Notes: generated from the sequence alone by a model not told the origin. Shown: positions 7,568 to 16,509, counted from the stretch's first letter. The stretch: DNA of 64,000 nucleotides from an uncultured Desulfobacter sp. (GCF_963664415.1 NZ_OY761445.1:1762501-1826500), one strand, 5' to 3'. A program made the numbers and translations.

Positions 7568-10153
7568 CTATTCTCCTATGAAAGACCTGAAATCATATTG
7601 GCCGTTCATGAAGGCGGTTACATATTCTTCCACATCTGCCTCTTCTTTAAGATACATATCCATCAACTTGGTGGCCCCGAGCAGCCGCCCGGTCAGGTCC
7701 ATAACCTCTTTAAGCCGGATTTCATCCACCTCTATAATCCGGCCGTCAATCAGGTCAGCGGTGATCTGGGTTACAAATCCTATTTTTTCCAGCACCCCTG
7801 AGATAAAAGCGGCCCTGCGCCATCTGCCCCCGGAATTACCACCGCCCCCGGAGAACCGGAACAAAATATAATTTTCCTCTTTGGATTGGGTGCAAATGCA
7901 GTCAAGTATCACAAAATGATACCCAAACCTCAAGTTAAGATTCATATAATTCCTGGACACCACGGCGTAGCTGCCGAACTGTGGCGAATCCGGGGAAATG
8001 ATGCCTCCGGCCATGACGATTTTATCATAGGATTCCCAATCAAAATGGGTGGCTTCGTCCCAGCAGATATCGGGGTGGGCCAACCCTTTGAATAAAGCCT
8101 TCAAGGGGATACAGACCAAATCCGCCAGGTCCAGCATAGATTTTGTCGCAGGCTCAGCGCAAAGCCCTGCTTCCGCCCCCGATCCCACATCCAGAACGTA
8201 AAACAGCATGGGAAGCCCCGAAATCAGCTGCCTGGCCCCTTTTTTCCGACTCCCCTTTCTCTGCCCTAAAAAAAACATCTCCTTGACTGCGGTTTCATGG
8301 ACAAACCGAATGATATCGTGCATGGAACGGCAAGCATCCGGGGTAAAATCCTTGGAACCCGGATCGGTGAGCTTCAAGTCGGCACAAAAACGGATAATAA
8401 ATTCAAGCTTTTCCATAAGAATACTTTTGGAAAACCCATCCGGGTCAGACGGGCCGGGTGAAGGAGAAAGCAAAGATGAGATCTGTCCCGGGTAAACCCT
8501 GCCGGCATCCGCATCCAGGGTTACCATATTGCCGGATTCAAGGGCATCGAACCCCTGGCTGCAAATGATGGCCGGCAGGCCGAACTCCCGGGCAATGGAA
8601 GCAAAGTGCCCTGCTGTGCTCCCGGTTCGGAGGATGATACCCGCCATCCTGTGAATAGCCGCCGCATATTGGGGCAGGCCAAAGGCAGCAGCCACAACGG
8701 CATGTTCTGGGATATCTTTTAACTGTTCCAGGCGATTTAGTTTGAACAAAGGCCCCGCAGCCTTTCCGGGACATATAATCTGTCCTCCCCGGCAGATCGG
8801 TGATAGATCCGGGGAAAAGGCAGGCTGATTTTTTTTCGCCGGCTCCCGGGCTTTCAAAGGACGGGCTTGAAGAAGATACAGTTCTCTTTTCGGGCTGAGA
8901 CACCACTCCATATCCTGGGGCGTTTTAAAATAGCTTTCAACCTTTCTAGCCCATTTATTTAGTGTGACAATCTCCGCCGTTCCGATGGACAGGGCGCGGC
9001 GCTTTGCATGGATCGTATCTGCCATGCAGGTGCCCTGTTCAGCATCGGGGACCAGGGTGCTGTTCTTGGCGCCGGTCCTGATACTGGTAATACCACCGTT
9101 TTGATCCACCTGTATCATGTCAGGGGTCACCCGACCGTCCACCACCGCCCCGCCAAGTCCCCAGGCAGAATAAATTTTCAGGCAGTCCGGATCCCGGCCA
9201 TTGACATCCCGGGTATAGATGACCCCGGCGGAACGGGCCTCAATCATCTCAAGAACCAGTACCGCCATGGGCGTGTTATGGTCAGGAATTCCGGAACGAA
9301 TCCGATAGGCCAGGGCTGCCGGGCTGTATTTGCCCGCAATAACCCGCTTGTATGACTGCTCCACATCATCCATGTCCACATTCATCAAGCTTAGGTATTG
9401 ACCGGCAAAACTGACATCGCCGTCCTCCATGACGCCGCTGCTGCGCATGGCTAGCTTGAAAGGACCACATCCCCTTTCAAGCCCTGCATCCACTCGTTCA
9501 AACCGGGTCAGGCCTTCGTCAATCTCCCTGACCACATCTTCGGGCAGGGGTGCCGCGAGTACGGCATTTTCAAGGTTTTGGGCAGTGTCTGTCAGACTGG
9601 CCGGATCATCAATATCAAGGCCGGCCAACTGCTGCCGGACATAGGGATAAAGGTCGTTGGCCTCCATGAAATAATGGAATGCCCGGGTGGTGATAACAAA
9701 TCCTTGGGGAACCGGGAGGAGAAGTTCTTGTTTCAGCCGGGCCAGCACTGCAGCTTTTCCTCCGGCGATTTCCTCGTCCAGGCAGAGGTCCTGGTCCAGT
9801 GGCAGGATAAAGGGAGGCGAAAAGTCAAACTTGGGCGGTGCCAACATAAACCGGACATAAAAATCAAACTTTTTGTGATAGTCTTTCAAACTCCAGTATC
9901 CATTGGGACACATGGCCAGCAGTTCCTGGATCATGTCGGCCACAGCTGCTGAAAATGCCTCATAGGTTCTTACCACAAATTCCAGGTCTACCCGTCTCTG
10001 ATTGTAGTACAGATCCTCAAGAACCGCCAAAAGCTCGTGAACGGCCCTGTCGTGTCCCAGCAGGCGTTTAAAGGCCTCATACTTTTCTCTGACCACTGTG
10101 CCCGGGGCAAAGACCTGATAGGTCCAGTGTCTAAATAAATTTTTTATAAGCAT
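7568..10153 (-). CDS. PEP synthase/dikinase-like protein with unusual C-terminus
   Basis: 861 residues. The first 120 are a helical domain of unknown type. From about 125 to 450 comes an ATP-grasp PEP/pyruvate-binding domain (GGKAAVLARL, SSGVMEDGDVSFAGQY, QDMEWCLSPKRELYLLQARP). Around 475-550 lies the swivelling phosphohistidine domain: RTGSTAGHFASIAREFGLPAI has the His that carries phosphate. The remaining 300 residues do not look like the TIM-barrel PEP-binding domain of PEP synthase, so the final acceptor is unknown. The domain set resembles antibiotic- or small-molecule-phosphorylating dikinases. A phosphatase gene follows without a gap. Confidence 0.8.
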   Translation of the reverse strand: MLIKNLFRHWTYQVFAPGTVVREKYEAFKRLLGHDRAVHELLAVLEDLYYNQRRVDLEFVVRTYEAFSAAVADMIQELLAMCPNGYWSLKDYHKKFDFYVRFMLAPPKFDFSPPFILPLDQDLCLDEEIAGGKAAVLARLKQELLLPVPQGFVITTRAFHYFMEANDLYPYVRQQLAGLDIDDPASLTDTAQNLENAVLAAPLPEDVVREIDEGLTRFERVDAGLERGCGPFKLAMRSSGVMEDGDVSFAGQYLSLMNVDMDDVEQSYKRVIAGKYSPAALAYRIRSGIPDHNTPMAVLVLEMIEARSAGVIYTRDVNGRDPDCLKIYSAWGLGGAVVDGRVTPDMIQVDQNGGITSIRTGAKNSTLVPDAEQGTCMADTIHAKRRALSIGTAEIVTLNKWARKVESYFKTPQDMEWCLSPKRELYLLQARPLKAREPAKKNQPAFSPDLSPICRGGQIICPGKAAGPLFKLNRLEQLKDIPEHAVVAAAFGLPQYAAAIHRMAGIILRTGSTAGHFASIAREFGLPAIICSQGFDALESGNMVTLDADAGRVYPGQISSLLSPSPGPSDPDGFSKSILMEKLEFIIRFCADLKLTDPGSKDFTPDACRSMHDIIRFVHETAVKEMFFLGQRKGSRKKGARQLISGLPMLFYVLDVGSGAEAGLCAEPATKSMLDLADLVCIPLKALFKGLAHPDICWDEATHFDWESYDKIVMAGGIISPDSPQFGSYAVVSRNYMNLNLRFGYHFVILDCICTQSKEENYILFRFSGGGGNSGGRWRRAAFISGVLEKIGFVTQITADLIDGRIIEVDEIRLKEVMDLTGRLLGATKLMDMYLKEEADVEEYVTAFMNGQYDFRSFIGE

Positions 10154-10909
10154 GAATCCTTCCTTTATGAATGCAGGATTCTAATCCGCACCTGCCCCGA
10201 CGGCATTCGGTGCAACCAACGGGCAGGCCATGGAAAAACGCGAAAAAGATATGGATATCTAAATATATATCCCGGTCGTCTTTCCATGCAAGCACAAATT
10301 CTGAACAAAATCCGTAGGATTTAACGGTGTGGTTAAATTTTTTAAATAAATCGATTGAGACCACCCGCACAGATCAAAAAAAGTTCAGTCCCTTCATCTT
10401 TATTGACGTCCAAATAAGCGCAATAAATTTATTGCACTGCCAAAATTTTATTGCAACGTTCAGGCGATATCTTTATCCGGTCTTTGACTTTCAAGCCCTT
10501 GTCAGGATCGACGTCTGCTGCCAGGCTCAGGATTGGGCGTTAACGATTTGGGGTATCAGGGCAAGCCGCAATTTTCTTTCAATTTATTGCAAACAATATA
10601 TATACAATTCAATATGTTACACACAAAAACATTAAACCAAAGCGTTTTTTTAATCATCCTGGCATGGTTATGGCTAAGTTTCAGATGCAAGGTAACAGGT
10701 CTAAATTAAAAATCGCCCTTTCCGGTATACGTTACCGGGATGGCCCGGATTAGGCAATAAAACTCAGTGGCGGGGATATTGTGTCCCCCCACTGCCGGGG
10801 TTAACAAAATATTAAAGTTTGATTTTATTATTTTTTACAATCTGTAAAAGCACCAGTTCAATGGGAAAACCTGGCCATTGACACATGCTTTTCTTGGGAG
10901 GATTAAACT
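10154..10909. other. Long intergenic region with repeated TTTATTGCA motifs
   Basis: About 750 bases between the divergent dikinase-like and DUF169 genes. I find no credible coding frame. The motif TTTATTGCA occurs three times (near 10428, 10444 and 10580) and once as part of a perfect palindrome at 10420-10435. CCATTGACACATGC and GGGAGGATTAAACT directly before 10910 supply the DUF169 ribosome-binding site. The stretch 10560-10640 is very AT-rich and could hold the promoter. Confidence 0.5.
10420..10435. promoter_or_regulatory. Perfect 16-bp palindrome, candidate operator
   Basis: GCAATAAATTTATTGC is fully self-complementary. A near copy with the same half-sites, GCAATA-N4-TATTGC, lies downstream of the DUF169 gene at 11865-11880. 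Half-sites recur near 10444 and 10580. A dimeric helix-turn-helix regulator is a reasonable guess. Confidence 0.5.
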
Positions 10910-11794
10910 ATGACAACAAATGAATTTTCTTCACTTGACTTTGATCAATGTCTTGACGACGTATCCCTGGCAAAATCCATACTGGCCAGCGCTGAAAAAA
11001 ACAACGGCAAAATCAGTGATGCCGGAATCGTATTTGCTTTAAGAAATATCCTCAAGATGAAATACTATCCGGTTGCTGTAAAATATTTTTTTAAAGAGAA
11101 TGAACTGGAAGATTTTAAAAAGAATGTCGACTACAAAGTCTCCGGCCCGGCTGTTACATTTTGCGCCTATGTGGCCGCAAGCCGTCAAAGAGGCGATATC
11201 CTGCTGGGCAACGCAAAAAAAGTGGGATGCGGCAACGCGAAGTTTGTAATGAAGTGGAAAGAGATGGATGAAGATGAAATTAAAAGTCACCTGAAGTATA
11301 CCAAGGACCGGGCCCAGGCTGAACGATTCGTTAAAACAAAAAAACGGCTGCCTGAAGCGCCCCTGGCCTTTGCAACAGCCCCCCTTCACAAAGCCCCTTT
11401 TAAACCGGACCTAATTCACGGCATGTGCGACCCCCTTCAGTCATACCACCTGGCCAACGACTGGGATGCTGCCTTTGACAGCCATCCTTTTGAAATGATC
11501 ATGACCATGAATTCTTCCATCTGCCATGGTTGTGTTCAATGTTTTGTCATGAACAAATTCAATGTCACCCAGATGTGCAGCAGCAGCTATACGGCCGGCA
11601 AAACGGAACAGGGAGAGGTTAACTGGATCATGCCCTATGACCAGATGGAACCCACTGTTCACTGGATGCTGGAACGTACGGTTCGTGACGGCGGCGTCTC
11701 CTTCCCCCGGACAGGTGAAACCTATCCCGGATTTGATATCTGTAAACTCTGTCCGCTCCTGAATTTCAGGGCACCCAAAGACAAAGAGAAATAA
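10910..11794 (+). CDS. DUF169 family protein
   Basis: 294 residues matching the DUF169 (COG2043) family of anaerobes. The middle contains GPAVTFCAYVAASRQRGDILLGNAKKVGCGNAKF. The C-terminal half has conserved Cys in ICHGCVQCF, TQMCSSSYTAG and FDICKLCPLL, which could bind a metal or iron-sulfur cluster. No signal peptide or membrane segment is present, so it acts in the cytoplasm. The function is not known; family members occur near redox and C1 genes of sulfate reducers and methanogens. GGGAGG lies nine bases before the ATG. Related palindromes lie on both sides of the gene, and the next gene on this strand is the TauE transporter. Confidence 0.85.
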   Translation: MTTNEFSSLDFDQCLDDVSLAKSILASAEKNNGKISDAGIVFALRNILKMKYYPVAVKYFFKENELEDFKKNVDYKVSGPAVTFCAYVAASRQRGDILLGNAKKVGCGNAKFVMKWKEMDEDEIKSHLKYTKDRAQAERFVKTKKRLPEAPLAFATAPLHKAPFKPDLIHGMCDPLQSYHLANDWDAAFDSHPFEMIMTMNSSICHGCVQCFVMNKFNVTQMCSSSYTAGKTEQGEVNWIMPYDQMEPTVHWMLERTVRDGGVSFPRTGETYPGFDICKLCPLLNFRAPKDKEK

Positions 11795-11795
11795 C

Positions 11796-11820
11796 AGCCA
11801 TGAACTGATCTGGTCTCCAT
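11796..11820 (+). repeat. Partial copy of the two-hairpin repeat
   Basis: ACAGCCATGAACTGATCTGG directly after the DUF169 stop matches the left arm of the copy at 32985-33063 (minus strand) except within the stem. The right arm is missing, so this is a remnant. Confidence 0.4.
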
Positions 11821-11864
11821 GGCAGATGAAAGGCTTAGAAGACTTTTTCAATTCAAAATGCGGT

Positions 11865-11880
11865 GCAATATTTTTATTGC
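11865..11880. promoter_or_regulatory. Near-palindrome related to 10420-10435
   Basis: GCAATATTTTTATTGC has the same half-sites GCAATA and TATTGC with a four-base centre. Flanking CGG and CGCCG add a few more pairs, so in RNA it could also fold as a hairpin at the end of the DUF169 transcript. Confidence 0.4.
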
Positions 11881-11906
11881 GCCGCATCAGGCGCGTTGAC
11901 ATCCGA

Positions 11907-12003
11907 ACTAACGGCCATGGGCCGTCCTTGGTCTATCTATTCATAGGCCTCGGCCAACAACAAAACCATTAAGCATCCAGTTACCTGCTGGAAACTTTTA
12001 TAA
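11907..12003 (+). repeat. Two-hairpin repeat, copy with GGCC stem
   Basis: Shares AACGGCCATGGGCCGTCCTTGGTC with the copy at 31669 (identical over that whole block). The right arm reads CGGCCAACAACAAAA, and a second CCAG/CTGG hairpin is followed by ACTTTTATAAA. It lies between the DUF169 and TauE genes, in the leader of the latter. Confidence 0.7.
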
Positions 12004-12078
12004 AGACAATCTGGGCGTCAGGCTTGACAACTCAGGTTAACTATTTTGGTAATACCAAGTGATTTTAAGGAGAGAAGA

Positions 12079-13779
12079 ATGAAAAGAACCTGTTCATATC
12101 TGGCTGTCATAATGCTGGGTCTATTTTTGTCGGCCCAGATGTGTCTGGCCGAAAACAGTGCAAGTGTATCGGCCTCATCATACAAGGCCGGTGATGTGGT
12201 TCAGATCAAAGGGCAAATCGAGCCCGGTGCAGATCTTTACCTGACCCTGTCCCAGGCAGATATGTTCGCCCCCCAGGACACTGACGGTGTCCATGAGACC
12301 AAAAAGTTCAAAAGCATCACGGCCAATGGGGATTTTGATATGGATACCCAGATCCCTCCCATGTACTATCTGGTGACCAACGTACCGGAAAAATTCGGCA
12401 AGGTGGAAAAAAAGAAATTCGGTGGTCCCTCGGTGATTCTCGGCAAGGGAAATGGTATCTACTCCACCACCATGTTCTATCTGAAAAAGAATTTCGACGA
12501 TGTTGATCCGACGGCCCGGGCCATGATGGGCCCCATTGCGTCCGCCAAACAGTGGAATTTTCTGCGTTGGGCCAATGAAAACGATTTCGGCATCAATACC
12601 ATTGTCAAAGAGGGTAACCGCAGGGGCAAGGTGGTAATCTTTTCCAAAACCGTGGTAACGGATGAATCCAGTGGAAACTACTGGGATAAAGGAACAAAAA
12701 TCAATCTGGATAAGACCACTGGACAGTTCACCGTCAGCTTTAAATCCTTCAGACACACCCCTCCCAACACCCAGTTTAACGTCTATGTCAACGGCGCCAA
12801 AGCAACCTCCTACTCCATTGAAAAAAACGGGTACTGGCTCTCTAAAGGCTATCGATACATGAACCCCATCTGGATACTTATCGGTGCTATCCTTGTGGGC
12901 ACCTATTTCTCCATGATCGGTGCGGCCGGCGGCCTGCTTATGGCGGCCTTCCAGGCGTTGGTGGTCAACACCATGGGGCCTGTGGGCATCAACGCGGCCA
13001 ACGTGCTCAAACCATCCAACATGGCCCTGACACTTTTCTCTCCTTTGGGCTCCTTCTGGCGATATGCCGTGGTCGAAAAACGTGTGGCCTGGCCCGTGGG
13101 GCTCTCGTTCGGTGTAGGTATCTTTGTCGGTTCTATCTGGCTGGGTAAATATGTTTCAGCAATTCTGCCCATGAAAGCCTACAAAGAGTGGCTGGCAGTT
13201 CTGGTTGTGCTCATGGGAATCAAGACTCTCATGGAGATGACACCCAAAGCCATGAGGAAACGTAAAAACATCAAGGCCATGACCCAGAAGTTCAATGCAG
13301 AAATCGCGAAAGCCAAAGCAGAGGGTCGTGCTGCTGAAATGGGTTCCATCGAACCGATTAAAACCGGGTTGACCGACTATCGTTTTAAATTCTGGGGTGA
13401 AGAGTTCAGGATCAATCCGCTGCTCTTTGGAATCATCGGTGTGCTTATTGGCATCGTCTCCCGTTCTTTTGGCGTAGGCGGCGGCTTTTTGCTGGTACCG
13501 GCCATGACATCCATCGGGGCCCTGCCCATGTATGTAGCGGTGCCCATCTCCTTGATCGGTACTTGTTTTTCAAGTATCGGTTCTTTTATCGGGTATCTGA
13601 TTACCGGATATCTGCCGGATATGACCCTGGCCATTTCCATTATTATCGGCGGGTTTGCCGGCGGCATGCTTGGGTCAAGGGCCCAGAAAATGTTCTCTGA
13701 GATGACCCTGAAGGTCGTGCTGGCCTGCACCCTGTTCTTCCTGTTCTTCAGATTTTTTAAAATCGAAATCTGGATTTAG
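12079..13779 (+). CDS. TauE/SafE-family anion transporter with large periplasmic N-domain
   Basis: 566 residues from the ATG at 12079, which has AAGGAGAG at ideal spacing; an upstream in-frame ATG at 12046 lacks one. A signal peptide (KRTCSYLAVIMLGLFLSAQMCLA) is followed by about 240 mostly beta residues outside the membrane. The last 300 residues are the transporter, with repeated family glycine motifs such as IGAAGGLLMAAF and FGVGGGFLLVPAM. Between the two halves lies a charged helix-rich loop (KAMRKRKNIKAMTQKF). TauE proteins move sulfite, sulfonates or other anions. In a sulfate reducer a sulfur oxyanion is plausible, but the substrate is not shown. Confidence 0.85.
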   Translation: MKRTCSYLAVIMLGLFLSAQMCLAENSASVSASSYKAGDVVQIKGQIEPGADLYLTLSQADMFAPQDTDGVHETKKFKSITANGDFDMDTQIPPMYYLVTNVPEKFGKVEKKKFGGPSVILGKGNGIYSTTMFYLKKNFDDVDPTARAMMGPIASAKQWNFLRWANENDFGINTIVKEGNRRGKVVIFSKTVVTDESSGNYWDKGTKINLDKTTGQFTVSFKSFRHTPPNTQFNVYVNGAKATSYSIEKNGYWLSKGYRYMNPIWILIGAILVGTYFSMIGAAGGLLMAAFQALVVNTMGPVGINAANVLKPSNMALTLFSPLGSFWRYAVVEKRVAWPVGLSFGVGIFVGSIWLGKYVSAILPMKAYKEWLAVLVVLMGIKTLMEMTPKAMRKRKNIKAMTQKFNAEIAKAKAEGRAAEMGSIEPIKTGLTDYRFKFWGEEFRINPLLFGIIGVLIGIVSRSFGVGGGFLLVPAMTSIGALPMYVAVPISLIGTCFSSIGSFIGYLITGYLPDMTLAISIIIGGFAGGMLGSRAQKMFSEMTLKVVLACTLFFLFFRFFKIEIWI

Positions 13780-13797
13780 ATCTTATTGAACCCATAT

Positions 13798-13829
13798 GTG
13801 TCCAGGCCCTTTAATTAGGTGCTGGACAC
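13798..13829 (+). other. Hairpin after the TauE gene
   Basis: GTGTCCAG (13798-13805) pairs with CTGGACAC (13822-13829). There is no T-run after it, so it is a processing or stability hairpin rather than a classical terminator. Confidence 0.45.
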
Positions 13830-13841
13830 AGGGATTCAATT

Positions 13842-13882
13842 ACACATCTTATAAAAAGATCTGTGTCACATACACAGATCTT
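13842..13882 (+). promoter_or_regulatory. Three-arm alternative hairpin, attenuator-like
   Basis: AAGATCTGTGT (13856-13866) pairs perfectly with ACACAGATCTT (13872-13882). The upstream ACACATCTT (13842-13850) can pair with the same central arm, so two exclusive folds exist. It lies in the leader of the gene at 13954. No peptide leader is seen. Confidence 0.4.
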
Positions 13883-13953
13883 AAACCTTTTATTATAAGA
13901 AGAATCACGATAAAAAATCACGGCAGCAGATAACTGTCATCAAGAGGGCAAGT

Positions 13954-14571
13954 ATGGATGAAATTTTAGATATGCTCTGGATACAAGTTGCGTACGGGCT
14001 TGAAGGTGCTGCTGCGGCGCTGGACAAGCTTCTTAATCCCATTGAAGTCCTGGGTCCGGCCGTGGTGGTGTTCATCCTTGCCATTGCCATTGCCGCTATC
14101 ACAAAGGTTTTATCCAAAGCCTACCGCACCCGGCGGCACCAGCATCTCAAAGAAGAATTTTTATACTGGCAATCGGTACGACAGGCTGCCATGGATGCTG
14201 AAGACAGGGAAAAAGGAAAAGCCATGGCCAAAAACATTGACCAGGCCAAGTTAAACCAGGTCTATTACGATTATTTTTTTGAAAGCCTCATGAAGAGCCT
14301 GGTCACCACGGTTCTACCGATCCTGCTTGTTGTGGCGTATCTGTCCAGAACCTACACCCGGGAAAGTCTTGACGCCCGGTTCGGCAGTCAGTGGATTTTC
14401 ACTTTAGGCAGCGGTCCGGACGCATTTCATGTGGGCACCCTGCTCTGGTTTATCATCTGCCTGCCGATATGTTTTATCCTGTTTAGTCTTGTGGGGTCTC
14501 TGATTAAAAGAGGGGAAAAAGATCAAAAGATCTCAGCCGATCATGCAGAAGATGGTCTCCCCAACAGTTGA
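13954..14571 (+). CDS. EMC3/TMCO1-like (DUF106-type) membrane protein, tentative
   Basis: 205 residues with an N-out amphipathic stretch, a first membrane helix (AVVVFILAIAIAAITKVL), a long charged cytoplasmic helical hairpin (residues 50-105, rich in Lys, Arg and Glu), then two more membrane helices (VTTVLPILLVVAYL and LLWFIICLPICFILFSLVG) and a charged tail. This order of one helix, coiled coil and two helices is that of DUF106/EMC3/TMCO1 proteins of the YidC/Oxa1 superfamily. That family is best known from archaea and eukaryotes. The assignment rests on topology and general sequence character, not a signature. It lies downstream of TauE and ends at a strong terminator. Confidence 0.55.
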   Translation: MDEILDMLWIQVAYGLEGAAAALDKLLNPIEVLGPAVVVFILAIAIAAITKVLSKAYRTRRHQHLKEEFLYWQSVRQAAMDAEDREKGKAMAKNIDQAKLNQVYYDYFFESLMKSLVTTVLPILLVVAYLSRTYTRESLDARFGSQWIFTLGSGPDAFHVGTLLWFIICLPICFILFSLVGSLIKRGEKDQKISADHAEDGLPNS

Positions 14572-14592
14572 CGGCACCCGGCAATCAACCGT

Positions 14593-14631
14593 AAAAACCC
14601 CCTGACAACCTTTTGTTGTCAGGGGGTTTTT
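14593..14631. terminator. Bidirectional intrinsic terminator
   Basis: A perfect 17-bp stem (14593-14609 with 14615-14631) around a CTTTT loop, with A5 on the left and T5 on the right. It lies between converging genes (13954-14571 plus and leuD minus) and can terminate both. Confidence 0.95.
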
Positions 14632-14638
14632 GTTTTTA

Positions 14639-14670
14639 TGCAACGCCGCAGGTGGGTGACGTTTCGTTCA
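14639..14670 (+). repeat. Short REP-like repeat, family 2
   Basis: TGCAACGCCGCAGGTGGGTG followed by ACGTTTCGTTCA. The same block occurs at 42089-42120 and, as the right half of a complete hairpin, at 54512-54560. It follows the terminator directly. Confidence 0.65.
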
Positions 14671-14674
14671 ATCA

Positions 14675-15202
14675 CTAATAATTTTTATCTGCAAACTCTA
14701 CCCACCCCCCGGTTTCCACCAACGTTTTGTCAAACTGAGAAATAGGAAAGTCAATTTTCAACTCGTTGCCGGCATCATCTGTTACGGTCAGCGTCTGGTT
14801 CTCAACATCTACACTGAGTTGAGCGGTTTTGCCTGCACCCAGCTCGAACAGGGTCTGGATCTTATCTTCGGGCAACTCAATGGCCATCATGCCACAATTA
14901 AACATATTCTGCCTGAAAATCCGGGCAAAGCTTGGGGCAATCACCACGTTGATGCCGTTTTCTTCCAAAGCCCAGGGCGCATGCTCCCGGGAAGAACCGC
15001 AACCGAAATTGCTCCGGGTGACAATCACACGGACATCTTGAAGATCGGTCTCAGAATTAAAGCCGTCCAGAATCAAATCTTCAAGCAGGTGGGGTTTTAA
15101 TGCGGATTTGGCGATTTCGGTCAGGTATTTGGCCGGAATAATTTCGTCGGTATTGATATCTGCCCGGTCCAGGCAGAGCATTTTTCCTTTAAAGTCTTTC
15201 AT
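14675..15202 (-). CDS. leuD: 3-isopropylmalate dehydratase small subunit family
   Basis: 175 residues of the aconitase-family swivel domain. Signatures are DINTDEIIPAKYLTE, the SNFGCGSSREHAPWAL motif that binds the substrate, and IAPSFARIFRQNMFNCGM. With the large subunit it isomerises 2-isopropylmalate to 3-isopropylmalate in leucine synthesis; homologues also act as homoaconitase or citramalate isomerase and sequence alone does not separate them. The YLT segment in the specificity loop is shared with several hydroxyacid substrates. It starts nine bases after the stop of the large-subunit gene. The length is at the usual bacterial value. Confidence 0.9.
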   Translation of the reverse strand: MKDFKGKMLCLDRADINTDEIIPAKYLTEIAKSALKPHLLEDLILDGFNSETDLQDVRVIVTRSNFGCGSSREHAPWALEENGINVVIAPSFARIFRQNMFNCGMMAIELPEDKIQTLFELGAGKTAQLSVDVENQTLTVTDDAGNELKIDFPISQFDKTLVETGGWVEFADKNY

Positions 15203-15211
15203 AGTCCCTCC

Positions 15212-16498
15212 CTAATTGTTAAACCGCTCAGAGTGAGTGAGCACACCATGAAGAGCCGTAGCCGCGGCTGTAGCCGGACTCACGAGGTGAAGCATGCCGC
15301 CTTTGCCCATTCGTCCGTTAAAATTCCTGTTGGTGGTGGACGCGGCCACCTCCCCCTCAGCCAAGACGCCGTTGCTCATACCCAAACAGGCGCCGCAGGT
15401 GGGATTGGTTACGCAGAATCCTGCATCCATAAAAATTTTAATCAGACCTTCATCCAGTGCCGCACGGAAAATATCAGGCGTAGCTGGAGAAACAATTGCG
15501 CGTAAACCGGGATGAATTTTTTTACCTGCCACCTCGGCGGCGGCCACACGAAGATCTTCCAGACGCCCATTGGTACAGGAGCCGATGTAAACCTGATCCA
15601 CATGGGTATCACCCATCTGTGACACCGGTTTTACATGGTCCGGTTTAAATCCAAAGGTCGCCAGGGGTTCAAGGGTGCTGACATCAATGGTCTTTGTTTT
15701 GGCATAGACGGCATCCGGATCGGAACAAAACTGTGAGTATTCTGCCAGGGCATCCTCAGGGGTCTTGAACTCATCCTTAATAAAAGGCCACAGATACTGA
15801 ACCGTTGTCATATCAGGCAGACAGATGCCCGATGTGGCACCGGCTTCCACAGCCATATTGGCCAAGGTCATGCGCTGGTCCATGCCCATGGCATCCACCA
15901 CGGGTCCTGTGAACTCAATGATCATATTGGTCGCCCCGTTCACGGTAATCTGACGAATCACTTCAAGAATAATATCCTTGGCATATACGCCTGGACGAAG
16001 GGTTCCGGTGATTTCAATTTTAAATGTCTCCGGTTGTTTAAAGGTACACACGCCCTTTAAAATGCCCACCTCCAGGTCGGTGGTGCCCACGCCGGCGCCA
16101 AAGGCACCAAATGCCCCGTGGGTACAGGTATGGGAATCGCCCATAATGATGGTGAATCCGGGACGGACAAACCCTTTTTCAGGGAACAGGGCATGGCAGA
16201 CCCCGTTTGCACCGATATCAAAGAAATCTTTTATGTTGTGCCGGACCGCCCAGTCCCTCAGGATTTTTCCCTGCATGGCGGTTTTGGAATCTTTGGCCGG
16301 TGAAACATGATCAATCACCGCCTTGATTTTGTCCGGATCGAACACCCGGTCTTTTCCCCTTTCGACCAGGTCCATGACCGCAGTCGGGGTGGTAATTTCA
16401 TGACAGAAAACCCGATCCAGGCGCAGCACGTTGACATCCCCGAAGGGTTTGTCTACCAGATGGGTCTCAAAAATTTTTTCAGCAATTGTTTTTCCCAT
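15212..16498 (-). CDS. leuC: 3-isopropylmalate dehydratase large subunit family
   Basis: 428 residues from MGKTIAEKI. The three cluster ligands are in IGSCTNGR and in NPTCGACLG. MGDSHTCTHGAFGAFGAGVGTTDLE is the usual substrate-loop block. I chose the ATG at 16498 because GGAGAG lies just before it and because the family starts with this TIAEKI block. An ATG at 16510 overlaps the stop of the regulator gene upstream and would add four residues. It works with leuD in the isomerisation step of leucine synthesis or a related hydroxyacid pathway. The iron-sulfur enzyme suits anaerobic life. Confidence 0.92.
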   Translation of the reverse strand: MGKTIAEKIFETHLVDKPFGDVNVLRLDRVFCHEITTPTAVMDLVERGKDRVFDPDKIKAVIDHVSPAKDSKTAMQGKILRDWAVRHNIKDFFDIGANGVCHALFPEKGFVRPGFTIIMGDSHTCTHGAFGAFGAGVGTTDLEVGILKGVCTFKQPETFKIEITGTLRPGVYAKDIILEVIRQITVNGATNMIIEFTGPVVDAMGMDQRMTLANMAVEAGATSGICLPDMTTVQYLWPFIKDEFKTPEDALAEYSQFCSDPDAVYAKTKTIDVSTLEPLATFGFKPDHVKPVSQMGDTHVDQVYIGSCTNGRLEDLRVAAAEVAGKKIHPGLRAIVSPATPDIFRAALDEGLIKIFMDAGFCVTNPTCGACLGMSNGVLAEGEVAASTTNRNFNGRMGKGGMLHLVSPATAAATALHGVLTHSERFNN

Positions 16499-16509
16499 GG
16501 CACTCTCCA

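Noticed and set aside
10327..10635. 102-codon frame in the gap before the DUF169 gene
   Set aside because: No ribosome-binding site, odd composition and overlap with the palindrome and TTTATTGCA motifs.
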